A DNA stretch of 64,000 nt from Lentzea jiangxiensis (GCF_900104175.1 NZ_FNIX01000011.1:62001-126000), one strand, 5' to 3'; positions 8,023 through 15,283 are shown, numbered from the stretch's first letter. The notes: generated by a model not told the origin, from the letters alone. Made by a program: numbers and translations.

Positions 8023-8355
8023 TCAGGCGACTTCCTTCCGGGTGGTGGTGCGCGGGTAGTAGGTCTGGTTGCGTTCGGATCCGGTGGTGCCGGCGACGAC
8101 GCCAGAGGCGTAGAAGCGGCGCGAGCGGGTGCGGCTCTCCCACTCCAAGTGGTCGGCGCGGCACTGGTCGATGACCGGACAACCGGCGCACACGTCCAGG
8201 GCCTGTGCCGTGGTGTCGGTGGTGAAGAACAGTTCGGCGTCCTCTCCCGTGCACGCGGCGTCAGCGCGCCAGGCGGGCGGAGTACCGGACGGGCCGAACA
8301 GCGCGAGCATCAGAGCGCGGATCCCGACGTAGCCGGGGTGGTCGTAGGGGTTCAC
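8023..8355 (-). CDS. WhiB-like iron-sulfur transcription factor on the element
   Basis: A 110-residue protein with GTG start overlapping the upstream stop (GTGA). It has the four-cysteine pattern of Wbl proteins, with one Cys in WRADAACTGEDAELFF, then C-A-G-C and C in CAGCPVIDQCRADHLEWE, which bind a [4Fe-4S] cluster. The usual G-[VI]-W-G-G turn before the basic C-terminus is replaced by GVVAG in FYASGVVAGTT. Wbl proteins control development and stress genes through the sigma factor, usually by binding region 4. On an AICE it may tie element genes to host physiology. The tail TTTRKEVA is basic as expected. Confidence 0.82.
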   Translation of the reverse strand: MNPYDHPGYVGIRALMLALFGPSGTPPAWRADAACTGEDAELFFTTDTTAQALDVCAGCPVIDQCRADHLEWESRTRSRRFYASGVVAGTTGSERNQTYYPRTTTRKEVA

Positions 8356-8837
8356 GCCGCCACTCCCGCGACAGCCGGAGTAACGGTGCGGGCCGACGCC
8401 ACCAAGCGGGCGAGTTCGTCGTACGAGGCGAAGTTGGTACGGGCTTCGGCGAGGGTGGGCAGGCCGGGCAGGGTGGCGAACCGGTGAGTCCAGCCGTTGA
8501 GGCCGTCGTGTTCCTCGACGGTGCCGCCCAGCTCGAACACCGAGCCTGAGCACGTCAGGCCAAGCCCGATGCCCGTGCTGGTCTGGCCGGTGGCGGCGAG
8601 GCGGATCTCGTCACGAGCGCCATAGGTCAGGCCGAACTCGGTGCCGTGCAGGGTGGCCGTCCACAGCAGCACAGCGGCGAACCGGTCAACCGCCGTGCCC
8701 GCAGTGAACTCTGCGTGCACCGAGCGGGATGGGGTGGAGATGACCAGGCGGTCCGGCCGGGGCAAGTTGTAGGTGCGGATGTGTCCGCGCACCGTCCGCA
8801 AGATGCGATCCAGTGAGCGGTTGTCGTTGGCGGGCAT
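8352..8837 (-). CDS. Element protein of unknown function
   Basis: A 161-residue protein. ATG 8837 (MPANDNRSLDRILRTVRGHI) was chosen for the AGGAGGT 9 nt upstream; the longer open frame has none. The sequence alternates predicted strands and helices (PDRLVISTPSRSVHAEF, AAVLLWTATLHGTEFGLTY, THRFATLPGLPTLAEARTNF), suggesting a small soluble fold. Its stop overlaps the GTG of the WhiB-like gene, which implies coupling. No motif with a known activity is seen. Confidence 0.65.
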   Translation of the reverse strand: MPANDNRSLDRILRTVRGHIRTYNLPRPDRLVISTPSRSVHAEFTAGTAVDRFAAVLLWTATLHGTEFGLTYGARDEIRLAATGQTSTGIGLGLTCSGSVFELGGTVEEHDGLNGWTHRFATLPGLPTLAEARTNFASYDELARLVASARTVTPAVAGVAA

Positions 8838-8887
8838 GGCAAACAGACCTCCTGTGAGGTTCGAAGTAGGCAGAGGAGCGGAGCAGA

Positions 8888-10255
8888 TCAGGAGACGGCG
8901 CGGAGCGTGGTCGGCTCTCGCAGGTACGACACCAGCTCGGAGCACTGGGCGTCGTTGGTGTAGGCGACGCGGATGCGGCGAGGCTGACGAGTCCGCGGTG
9001 CGCGGGCGAACCCGATGCCGGCGAACTCCTCACCCTGCGGCAGTTCGTCGGCGATCGCACCGCGTGCCCGCATCTCGTCACCGAGGACCATGTCCGGGTG
9101 GCCGGAGCTGGAGACCCGCAGGCAGACGCGGTGCGGCAGTAGCTCACGAACCGGCACAGTGTCCTTCGTGGGCTCCTGCACCAACGCCTCGATCACGTCA
9201 TGCGTGGTACGGCCGGTGGAAGCGACGATCGCGGTCTGACCGCAGATGGAGTGCGCGTAGTCGGACTGGTAGGCCATCGCGTAGCCGATCTCATCGAAGA
9301 TCAGCCAGTCGATCGGGAACTCTTCGGAGACCGGGGCTTTGCGGAGCTTGGCGCGTTGCATGCGCTTCTGCTTGCGCTCCATGTTCGACACGAAGTCGTT
9401 GAGCAGCTCCAGGCCGTCACCGGGGTTGTCGGCGTAGCGGCCGGCCAAGACGGGCTTGAGCCAACCCCACTCCATCATCTTCGGGTCGATCACCCACGGC
9501 CGGACCAAGCCAGCGCGGATCAGCGGAGCAGCGGCCCGCAGACGTTGCGCCGGGAGCGAGTTCTTACCCGAACCGGTCTCACCAGCGCGCAGGAAGTGCG
9601 TGCCGTACAGCGGTTCGCGGTACTCGCGCCCGAACTCGTCCTCACCCATGTACAGCGACATCGGATCGACGTCGGCCACGTCCTCCGCCAGGTCCGGCGA
9701 GGGAATGATGTGCGCGAACGGCTCATCACGCTGGACGATCAGCACCACCTCACCAGGAGCCGACCGCTCGACCGCGACCCGTTCGGCCTTGAGCGTGTCC
9801 GCCAGATCGTCAGTCGCGTCCACGAACGCCTTGAACGACATCCCGTGCACCAGTCGCACCCGCACCGTGTCCACCGAGGCCGACCACGACCGCACCCGGA
9901 CTACCCGAGGAACCAGGACCTGCCCGGTACGCGGATGTGTTCGCGTCAGCCCGCACGAGCCCATCAGGTCCGACCAGCGGCGACCGGTATACGCACCCGC
10001 CCAGCGACGACGCCACGCCCGCAGCCTCGGAGCCGCGTAGGTGTCAAAGGTGTCCGGGTGAGCCCGGTACCAGGCACTCATACCCGCAGCCGTGCCACCG
10101 AGCACCATGCCGGTCGTGGTGGGGCCGAGGTGGGACAGCGAGGCCACCAGCGCCGAAGGACCGACGATCGAGCCGGGGTGGCGTACTGCCCACACCACCG
10201 CCGCGAACTCGACACCCTGCGAACGAGCAGACTTACCGCGGGAGCGCTTGGACAT
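8888..10255 (-). CDS. FtsK/SpoIIIE-type conjugative DNA translocase (TraB/TraSA-like)
   Basis: A 455-residue protein starting at ATG 10255 after CGGAGG. The N-terminal 100 residues hold hydrophobic stretches for membrane attachment (IVGPSALVASLSHLGPTTTG). The ATPase core has the P-loop GETGSGKNS near residue 245, and Walker B WLIFDEIGYAM. The C-terminus ends in a basic region (RAPRTRQPRRIRVAY). Such hexameric pumps alone can move double-stranded plasmid DNA between actinomycete cells. The residue after the P-loop Lys is Asn, followed by Ser, a variant (K-[G/N]-S) seen in AICE translocases. It is the central transfer gene here. Confidence 0.87.
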   Translation of the reverse strand: MSKRSRGKSARSQGVEFAAVVWAVRHPGSIVGPSALVASLSHLGPTTTGMVLGGTAAGMSAWYRAHPDTFDTYAAPRLRAWRRRWAGAYTGRRWSDLMGSCGLTRTHPRTGQVLVPRVVRVRSWSASVDTVRVRLVHGMSFKAFVDATDDLADTLKAERVAVERSAPGEVVLIVQRDEPFAHIIPSPDLAEDVADVDPMSLYMGEDEFGREYREPLYGTHFLRAGETGSGKNSLPAQRLRAAAPLIRAGLVRPWVIDPKMMEWGWLKPVLAGRYADNPGDGLELLNDFVSNMERKQKRMQRAKLRKAPVSEEFPIDWLIFDEIGYAMAYQSDYAHSICGQTAIVASTGRTTHDVIEALVQEPTKDTVPVRELLPHRVCLRVSSSGHPDMVLGDEMRARGAIADELPQGEEFAGIGFARAPRTRQPRRIRVAYTNDAQCSELVSYLREPTTLRAVS

Positions 10256-10346
10256 TGCAACCTCCGAAAGTGTTGGGAGAGAACAACAACGGCCGACCAC
10301 GGGTGAGTGATCGGCCGTTGCCGGAGAACAGGTGACGGACTGAACT

Positions 10347-10565
10347 TCACTTGCGACGCCGGCGCTTGCGGCGTTCCGCGGCTTCCTCATCGAGCAGTAC
10401 GCGGGCGTAGGACATGTGCGTGGTCAACGTGGCCACCGACCGCGCGAACTGGTCGTGCAGGCCCTTGAACCCCTCCCGGCGGATCGGAATCCCCTTGATC
10501 GAGATCCGGAGCTGGGACATGGCCTTGCCCACGTCCTCCAGGGCGTTGTTGAGCTGCTGGGACAT
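10347..10565 (-). CDS. Small helical element protein
   Basis: A 72-residue protein whose ATG overlaps the stop of the next gene upstream (TGATG). Content is helical (MSQQLNNALEDVGKAMSQLRIS) and it ends in a very basic tail, ERRKRRRRK, suggesting nucleic-acid contact or membrane-surface binding. It lies just ahead of the translocase gene in the same operon. No family assignment. Confidence 0.6.
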   Translation of the reverse strand: MSQQLNNALEDVGKAMSQLRISIKGIPIRREGFKGLHDQFARSVATLTTHMSYARVLLDEEAAERRKRRRRK

Positions 10566-10831
10566 CAGACCCTCCACTCGCGAGACTTCAGCTCGATCTC
10601 GTACTTGACCGCGTGCGCCTTGAGGTCCTCCAAGTCCTTGCGGGCCTTGGCCAACTCCTTGCGCAAGTCGTCGGGCTTGGGCACCCGCCAGTCACCAGGC
10701 AGCGCGTTACCGGGCTTCATCCGGTTGATCAGCGCCTCCAACGGGGCGAGCTGCTCCGTCGCGAAGTTGATTGCGCCCACGAACTCGGCGTACTTCTTGA
10801 TCGCGAGGTCGTTCAACACCTGAACCACCAT
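10565..10831 (-). CDS. Small coiled-coil-like element protein
   Basis: An 88-residue protein (MVVQVLNDLAIKKYAEFVGA). The second half, DLRKELAKARKDLEDLKAHAVKYEIEL, has a heptad pattern suggesting a coiled coil. Its start is 3 nt from the stop of the upstream gene and its stop overlaps the downstream start, so three small genes form a coupled run before the translocase. Function unknown. Confidence 0.6.
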   Translation of the reverse strand: MVVQVLNDLAIKKYAEFVGAINFATEQLAPLEALINRMKPGNALPGDWRVPKPDDLRKELAKARKDLEDLKAHAVKYEIELKSREWRV

Positions 10832-10834
10832 GTG

Positions 10835-11230
10835 TCATGCCCCCTTCTTCTCGGACGACTTCGAATTACCGAGCGGCTTGAGCGCGTTCCACCGCGACAA
10901 CATCAACCGCGTGGACTTCGGCACGAGCACTGACCGAACCGACTGACGCACCGCGCCACAGCGCAGCAGGTGAGTACCGCCGATCACGAGCTTGCCGTTG
11001 TCGACCAACTGCACAACCGCGCTTGCTTCCCAAGCGGGAATCCGAGAGATCTTTTCTTTGTCGACACGACGAAAAACGGTGCGTGCCGTACTGGCGACCA
11101 CGTAGCCGCAGTCGCTCACGGCGCGATTGAGCACCTCGGTAACCACCCGGAGGTCATTGGTCACAGACCGGGCAGCAGCCGCCGGTGCGGTCGTGGGCTC
11201 GACCTCGTTGCCGAACAGATCAGCGGACAT
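10835..11230 (-). CDS. Element protein of unknown function
   Basis: A 131-residue protein, start overlapping the end of the upstream gene. The middle (WEASAVVQLVDNGKLVIGGTHLLRCG) looks like a small beta domain; the C-terminus is basic (KSTRLMLSRWNALKPLGNSKSSEKKGA). The order of basic tails in this operon suggests DNA- or membrane-associated roles. No recognised family. Confidence 0.6.
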   Translation of the reverse strand: MSADLFGNEVEPTTAPAAAARSVTNDLRVVTEVLNRAVSDCGYVVASTARTVFRRVDKEKISRIPAWEASAVVQLVDNGKLVIGGTHLLRCGAVRQSVRSVLVPKSTRLMLSRWNALKPLGNSKSSEKKGA

Positions 11231-11537
11231 ACTTCTGCGGCCCCTTCTCGTGAGTCTGCGTACCGGGCTTCACCTGCACGTCCGCGCGGCTGGGGGCCTC
11301 GATCCGTACGACCTTGCGCGTGTGCTCACCGCATCGCAGGTTCTGGACTTGAGAACCCCGCTGAAGCTCGCCACTGCTGAGAAGGTCGAAGACCATCTGC
11401 TGCTCCCAGTACGGCAACCCTTCCATTTCCGCAGTAGAGATCTGTCGGTAGGCGCGAGGGAGATCGACCGTGATTACGTACGGTTGACCGCCGCGCGCAC
11501 GATCGATCACCAACACAACTCCATCGATCTTTGCCAC
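11220..11537 (-). CDS. Element protein of unknown function, first gene of the transfer operon
   Basis: A 105-residue protein with a GTG start at 11537 (VAKIDGVVLVIDRARGGQPY) after AAAGGA; the frame continues upstream without a better start. It contains predicted beta strands in the N-terminal half and a basic, polar C-terminus (DVQVKPGTQTHEKGPQKYVR). It overlaps the next start by 11 nt. It is the promoter-proximal gene behind the 260-nt gap 11538-11798, so it probably opens the operon that runs to the membrane proteins. Confidence 0.58.
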   Translation of the reverse strand: MAKIDGVVLVIDRARGGQPYVITVDLPRAYRQISTAEMEGLPYWEQQMVFDLLSSGELQRGSQVQNLRCGEHTRKVVRIEAPSRADVQVKPGTQTHEKGPQKYVR

Positions 11538-11680
11538 TATCCAATCCTTTCGCTCGCGGAATGCACGGCAGGCGCCAGGAACGTTCTGCACGGGCCTGAC
11601 ACCGCCGAACAAACCGGCGCGTTTTTGGCATGGCTCAACACACTGTGGAATTCTCAAAGGACGCAATCACGCGTTTCCAT

Positions 11681-11757
11681 GCCCGACTCGAACGGGCAGC
11701 AGGCCAATCCCCTGGCAAAACGTGGATCTCCGAACCCTGGCCCGACTCGAAACGGGC
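11681..11757. repeat. Two copies of a small hairpin GCCCG-ACTCGAA-CGGGC
   Basis: Hairpin one is GCCCG (11681-11685), loop ACTCGAA, CGGGC (11693-11697). Hairpin two is GCCCG (11740-11744), loop ACTCGAAA, CGGGC (11753-11757). They sit in the 260-nt gene-free gap between two minus-strand genes. They may be terminators for the gene at 11799-12164, protein sites, or both. Confidence 0.5.
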
Positions 11758-11798
11758 GACCGGCCTAACCGGGCAGGGCAACCGAGCACAGTGGACGA

Positions 11799-12164
11799 TC
11801 AGGCAGCCACACTGACCTGACCCTGCGGAGCGAGACCCGCAGCCTTGAACGACAGACCCGAACCGGCGTCGTTGGACCAGAACGACACCGTCGGCGAGAC
11901 CAGCGACACGTACATGCCCTCCTCGAACCCGTCACCGGGGTCCGCCGACAGCGTCACGCGGATCTCTTCACCCTTGCCCTGGTAACCGTCAGCGTTCGGC
12001 CGCGGCTTCGCGAACAGCGCCACCACGAACTGCTGCACGCCCTGGTAGTCGGTCGCGGGCACCATCTCGCCGGACTTGTCGTCCTTGCGCATCTTCATCA
12101 CCGGGGCCTCGGTGATCATCAGGCGGTACGACTCCAGAACGACGGGGATGTTGCGCAGTGCCAT
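11799..12164 (-). CDS. Element protein resembling SCO3933-family AICE regulators
   Basis: A 121-residue protein with ATG 12164 after AAGGAG. It begins MALRNIPVVLESYRLMITEAP and continues with DDKSGEMVPATDYQGVQQFVVALFA, a pattern seen in small proteins near the replication/transfer boundary of AICEs. The latter half is acidic and beta-rich (GEEIRVTLSADPGDGFEEGMYV). It is transcribed alone, divergently from the HTH gene at 12285, and its promoter lies among the GGGGGTCTAAAC repeats. Exact function not known. Confidence 0.55.
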   Translation of the reverse strand: MALRNIPVVLESYRLMITEAPVMKMRKDDKSGEMVPATDYQGVQQFVVALFAKPRPNADGYQGKGEEIRVTLSADPGDGFEEGMYVSLVSPTVSFWSNDAGSGLSFKAAGLAPQGQVSVAA

Positions 12165-12181
12165 CGGAAGCTCCTTGTGTA

Positions 12182-12277
12182 GGGGGTCTAAACCCTCTGC
12201 TTGTTCGCAGACCTGGAGTTGAGGGGGTCTAAACACAAGCTACGCCTAACGACGGGAGGCGTCAAGGGGGTCTAAAC
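12182..12277. promoter_or_regulatory. Divergent control region with three GGGGGTCTAAAC direct repeats
   Basis: The 12-mer occurs exactly at 12182-12193, 12223-12234 and 12266-12277, spaced 41 and 43 bp (about four helical turns). The region lies between divergent starts at 12164 and 12285. The last copy ends 7 nt before the HTH gene start, so a bound protein would block initiation or translation there. The HTH protein itself is the natural candidate ligand. Confidence 0.7.
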
Positions 12278-12284
12278 TACGGTC

Positions 12285-13124
12285 ATGACGACGTCGGATG
12301 CCGATGAGTTCGACGCTGTACGCGCAGACCCTGATCCCATCAGGCGAGGTCAGCGCGCAGGCGAGCTGATCACGCTCTACCAGCAGCGAGCCACCGAACT
12401 CGCGCGTCTGCGTCGAGCCGCCATCGAGGAGGCTCACCGACGTCTGGACATGAGCTACACGGACATCGCGGCCAGGCTGGGCATCACCAAGGGGCGCGTC
12501 ACTCAGATCCGCAGCTCTGCACCTGGGCCGGAACGCGCGTTCTTCGGAGTCGGTCCGATCTCCATCGCCCTACCTGGACGAATCATCCGCGAGCGCGACG
12601 ATCTTGTGATCGCTGGACCGGATGACGCAACAGGCGCGCACTTCAGCAGTGAGCTGGAGAAGCTTTCATTCGTGATCAACGAGCGCCTAGTGATCGATCC
12701 GCGCGAGGAGTGGGAGCCTGCGGGCGATGCGGTCGTCATCTGCGGACCCGCGTCCGCTCACATCGGCCACAAGCTCATGGCAGCCGACCCCGTTCTGCGC
12801 ATGACGATCGGCGACAACGTCCAGTGGTACATCTCGGACGAGGTGACGGGGGAGAGGTTCCTGTCGCCTATGGACGAGGCCAATCCTCGCAAGGCCGATC
12901 ACGCATACATAGCCCGACGTAAGCTGGGTAGCCACGTCATCGTGCATATCGCTGGCCTTCACGCTGCTGGCTCGGTTGGAGCGGCGCACTACGTGACCAG
13001 GAACCTTGCTGACCTGTTCGCCCAGTTCGGGGACAGCGAGTTCAGCATGGCTGTCACCACTGAGTTCGACGGACTCAAGCCGACGAACATCAACATCCTT
13101 GTGCCGCCAAGGAAGTGGAGCTGA
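12285..13124 (+). CDS. HTH protein with an unrecognised C-terminal sensor-like domain
   Basis: A 279-residue protein. Residues about 20-80 form a helical N-terminus with a sigma-70-region-4/HTH-type unit (MSYTDIAARLGITKGRVTQIRSS). A roughly 190-residue alpha/beta domain follows with features GDAVVICGPASAHIGHKL, VQWYISDEVTGERFLSPMD and VIVHIAGLHAAGSVGAAHYV. I do not recognise this domain; the glycine-rich turns after strands suggest nucleotide or small-ligand binding. Its stop overlaps the ATG of the PP2C gene. Likely an autoregulated DNA-binding sensor acting at the repeats just upstream. No membrane segments. Confidence 0.7.
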   Translation: MTTSDADEFDAVRADPDPIRRGQRAGELITLYQQRATELARLRRAAIEEAHRRLDMSYTDIAARLGITKGRVTQIRSSAPGPERAFFGVGPISIALPGRIIRERDDLVIAGPDDATGAHFSSELEKLSFVINERLVIDPREEWEPAGDAVVICGPASAHIGHKLMAADPVLRMTIGDNVQWYISDEVTGERFLSPMDEANPRKADHAYIARRKLGSHVIVHIAGLHAAGSVGAAHYVTRNLADLFAQFGDSEFSMAVTTEFDGLKPTNINILVPPRKWS

Positions 13125-13921
13125 TGCCGTTCCATGGAGCGATGCTTCCAGGAGGGGCCGGCCGAGGACAGGATCGTTGGACCACGACGAGAACCGCGGC
13201 AATCGTCCTGGACGGCGCTTCGAGCTTCGCACCGGACACAGCTGACGCGTCGGAGTACGTCGACCTCCTGTTGAGCGAGACAGCCTCTCGAATCGATGAG
13301 GACGAAGAGCTTCAGGCCGTTCTCGAGACAGCGATCCGAGCGACCTCAGAGGCGCTCAAGCTCCAGGCCGGGGTCGGACCATCGTCCACTGTGTTGCTTG
13401 CGCGCTTGAAAGCGGAACGACTGGAGGTTCTTGCACTTGGCGACAGCACCGCAGTCGTGAAGACGAGCGATGGCACGGTGCATCGCATCTCGGACGATAG
13501 GCTCTCACGTACGGCCGCAGAGCTTCGTCACCGCTATCGGCAGCGGTTGATGAACGGCTCCGGGTATGACGACGAGCATCGTTCATTGCTTGGACAGCTA
13601 CAGCAGCACGAGCGGCGCGAGCGGAACGTTCCTTACGGGTACTGGATCGCGGAGGCGGACCCGCAGGCAGCGAAAGAAGCCGTCTGCCGTCAGTTCGACA
13701 TGGGCAACGTCGAGTGGTGCGTTCTCGCAACAGACGGAGCCCAGCGAGTCGTCGACCATCTAGGCGTGCACTGGGAATCCGTTGCCCTCATGGCGAATCA
13801 CGAGCTTGTGGCGCTCCTCCGACGGCTTCATGACTGGGAACAGTTCGAGGACCCTACGGCCAAGTTCCTGCCCCGCGCCAAGCAGCATGACGACAAGGTT
13901 CTTGTGACCTGGACCCAGTAG
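13124..13921 (+). CDS. PP2C-family serine/threonine phosphatase
   Basis: A 265-residue protein coupled to the preceding gene (TGATG; the ATG at 13124 was preferred to a GTG 9 nt earlier). PP2C motifs occur in order: the Asp in GGAGRGQDRW, AAIVLDGASSF (DG), SSTVLLARLKAERLEVLALGDS (GDS), CVLATDGA (TDG) and KQHDDKVLVTW (DD). These supply the two-metal site, so the enzyme should be active. Partner kinases are not seen in the element. A 55-residue insert with an Arg-rich helix (RTAAELRHRYRQRLMNG) precedes the TDG motif. It may act on a host phosphoprotein or signal to the coupled HTH protein. Confidence 0.82.
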   Translation: MPFHGAMLPGGAGRGQDRWTTTRTAAIVLDGASSFAPDTADASEYVDLLLSETASRIDEDEELQAVLETAIRATSEALKLQAGVGPSSTVLLARLKAERLEVLALGDSTAVVKTSDGTVHRISDDRLSRTAAELRHRYRQRLMNGSGYDDEHRSLLGQLQQHERRERNVPYGYWIAEADPQAAKEAVCRQFDMGNVEWCVLATDGAQRVVDHLGVHWESVALMANHELVALLRRLHDWEQFEDPTAKFLPRAKQHDDKVLVTWTQ

Positions 13922-13964
13922 CAGGCTCATGACCGGCGTGTTCAGAGTTTCTTTTCTTCATCAA

Positions 13965-13987
13965 GGCGGCCCCCTGTGGGGGCCGCT
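13965..13987 (+). terminator. GC-rich hairpin after the PP2C gene
   Basis: GCGGCCCCC (13966-13974) pairs with GGGGGCCGC (13978-13986) around TGT, 45 nt after the PP2C stop. It also forms the outer edge of the large palindrome that starts at 13972, so it can pair in two alternative ways. Confidence 0.65.
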
Positions 13988-14135
13988 GGCCGTTGGTGCC
14001 TATCCGACAACGGCAGACCTACGCGCCTCTCTTTCCGCCGCGCCCAAGGCCGCCTCCGGCGTCCGAGCGCGGCGGGCGAGGCATGCGCGCAGGTCGACCG
14101 TTGTCGGACCGGAACGGCCAGCGGCCCCCACAGGG
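13972..14135. repeat. Large imperfect palindrome 1 (164 bp), candidate single-strand origin
   Basis: The outer 23 nt (13972-13994) are the exact reverse complement of 14113-14135; a second block, TCCGACAACGG (14003-14013), pairs with 14098-14108; further in, GACCT-x-CGCGC and CCGCCGCGC pair with their complements at about 14075-14095 and 14067-14075. The arms therefore pair over nearly their full length around a centre near 14054. No credible gene lies here. Single-stranded DNA from this stretch would fold into one long hairpin, as in single-strand origins of rolling-circle replicons. Confidence 0.75.
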
Positions 14136-14234
14136 AACCGCGGAGGCTTCAAGACATGTCCTCGCCGGACGGGCAGGTCTCCAAAATGGTGCGGGGGAGT
14201 GCCGGCACATTGCGTTCCAGCGGGGGCCGGGGCA

Positions 14235-14370
14235 CGCACCATCCCGTATGACCTCCCCGAGGGCAACCACACGCGTCAAGGGGGCCGTTCCAGCGCATGA
14301 TCACGTTAGGACGGCATGTGCCCCCTTGGCACGTGCGGTTGGGACGAGCCAGGTCATACGGGATGGTGCG
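14235..14370. repeat. Large imperfect palindrome 2 (136 bp)
   Basis: CGCACCATCCCGTATGACCT (14235-14254) is the exact reverse complement of 14351-14370. Inside it, CAACC-x-CACG-type arms (about 14264-14276 and 14329-14342) and CAAGGGGGC (14277-14285) with GCCCCCTTG (14320-14328) also pair. It is 99 bp downstream of palindrome 1 and also gene-free. It could be part of the same origin, a transfer locus, or a nested operator. Confidence 0.72.
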
Positions 14371-14478
14371 AGGTCCCTCAGTTGAGTGAACGCGAGCAAG
14401 TGACGATCTTGCTGTGTGCGGCGATAGAGATTGGAGATCGTGGTCACAACTGGACGTAGGCGCAGCGAAGGGGTCAAG

Positions 14479-14970
14479 ATGAATAACGATCGACTTCTCT
14501 TGCTCATGCAGGCCATGAGCACCGGGTTCGAGAGGCCGGAGCCTGACGTGGTCAGACGCGTTGAGATCCTTCTCGGCTCAGAGGAATTTGTTTACGTAGA
14601 CGTTCGACACACGAACAGTAACAACATGCTCTCAGGAGAGGCTGTAATCCTCACTCCGAGTCGCGTCGTAAAAGCTGAATGGTCTACGCCAAGAGTAGAA
14701 CGTGACAATCAGAAGGCTACGGCCTCAGTCGAAACGTGGCCTCGTAGATCCCTGACTTCCGCAGCCATCGAGTCGAATATCGCTGACGACATGAACTCGG
14801 ACGCCTGTTGGATGGGGGACTGGGGCGCAGAGTGGCCTCGCTACTGTGTACTCACTCTTTGGTTCGAAGGACGTCCGCAATCGCTCATGCTTCCCTTGAG
14901 TCAGGCGTCGGAGTCGCGGAAACAGCTGCGTGCGGCCCTGCCTGAGCTTTTGGCGGATCTCGATCGGTAG
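14479..14970 (+). CDS. Orphan element protein of unknown function
   Basis: A 163-residue protein; ATG 14479 has GAAGGGG 5 nt upstream, better than in-frame starts further up. Codon use is visibly less GC-biased than in the flanking chromosome (AAT, AAA, GTA, TTT, AGA are frequent), which suggests recent acquisition. Likely fold: strands FVYVDVRHT, GEAVILTPSRVVKAEW and RYCVLTLWFEGRPQSLMLPL with a C-terminal helix (ESRKQLRAALPELLADLDR). It is the last gene before attR. No family recognised. Confidence 0.62.
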   Translation: MNNDRLLLLMQAMSTGFERPEPDVVRRVEILLGSEEFVYVDVRHTNSNNMLSGEAVILTPSRVVKAEWSTPRVERDNQKATASVETWPRRSLTSAAIESNIADDMNSDACWMGDWGAEWPRYCVLTLWFEGRPQSLMLPLSQASESRKQLRAALPELLADLDR

Positions 14971-15283
14971 TCCGCGCTGCAAAACCCGTTGGCAACCAGA
15001 CGCTGCTGGGACGAGCGCCGAGGGGTAACTTCTGCACGTGGGCGGGGCGCTCGGCTGCCGCACCTGTGGACAGCTCGATGCCTTGGAGGCATCGACCAGC
15101 CCACAGGCTTGCCCTCGATGTACGTGGTTGCGAGGGCACGATCATCTCCACACTTTTCCCTCACATAATGACGGAAAACGTCCACTGCCAGCGGTTTGGA
15201 ACGGCAACCATGACACGGGATCGCCGCAGGTAAACCTAGGTATGAGCAGGGGATGGCAGGCGTAGACAGAGGCTGCGTCTTAC
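14971..15283. other. Gene-free stretch inside the element next to attR
   Basis: No supported gene is seen. It contains CCACACTTTTCCCTCAC at 15148-15164, nearly identical to a sequence just inside attL (4142-4158), and a minus-strand open frame that runs on through attR and is probably spurious. Confidence 0.5.

Noticed and set aside
13929..14300. Possible coding sequence after the PP2C gene
   Set aside because: All frames are short or low-complexity and the region consists of large palindromes, which explains the open frames better.
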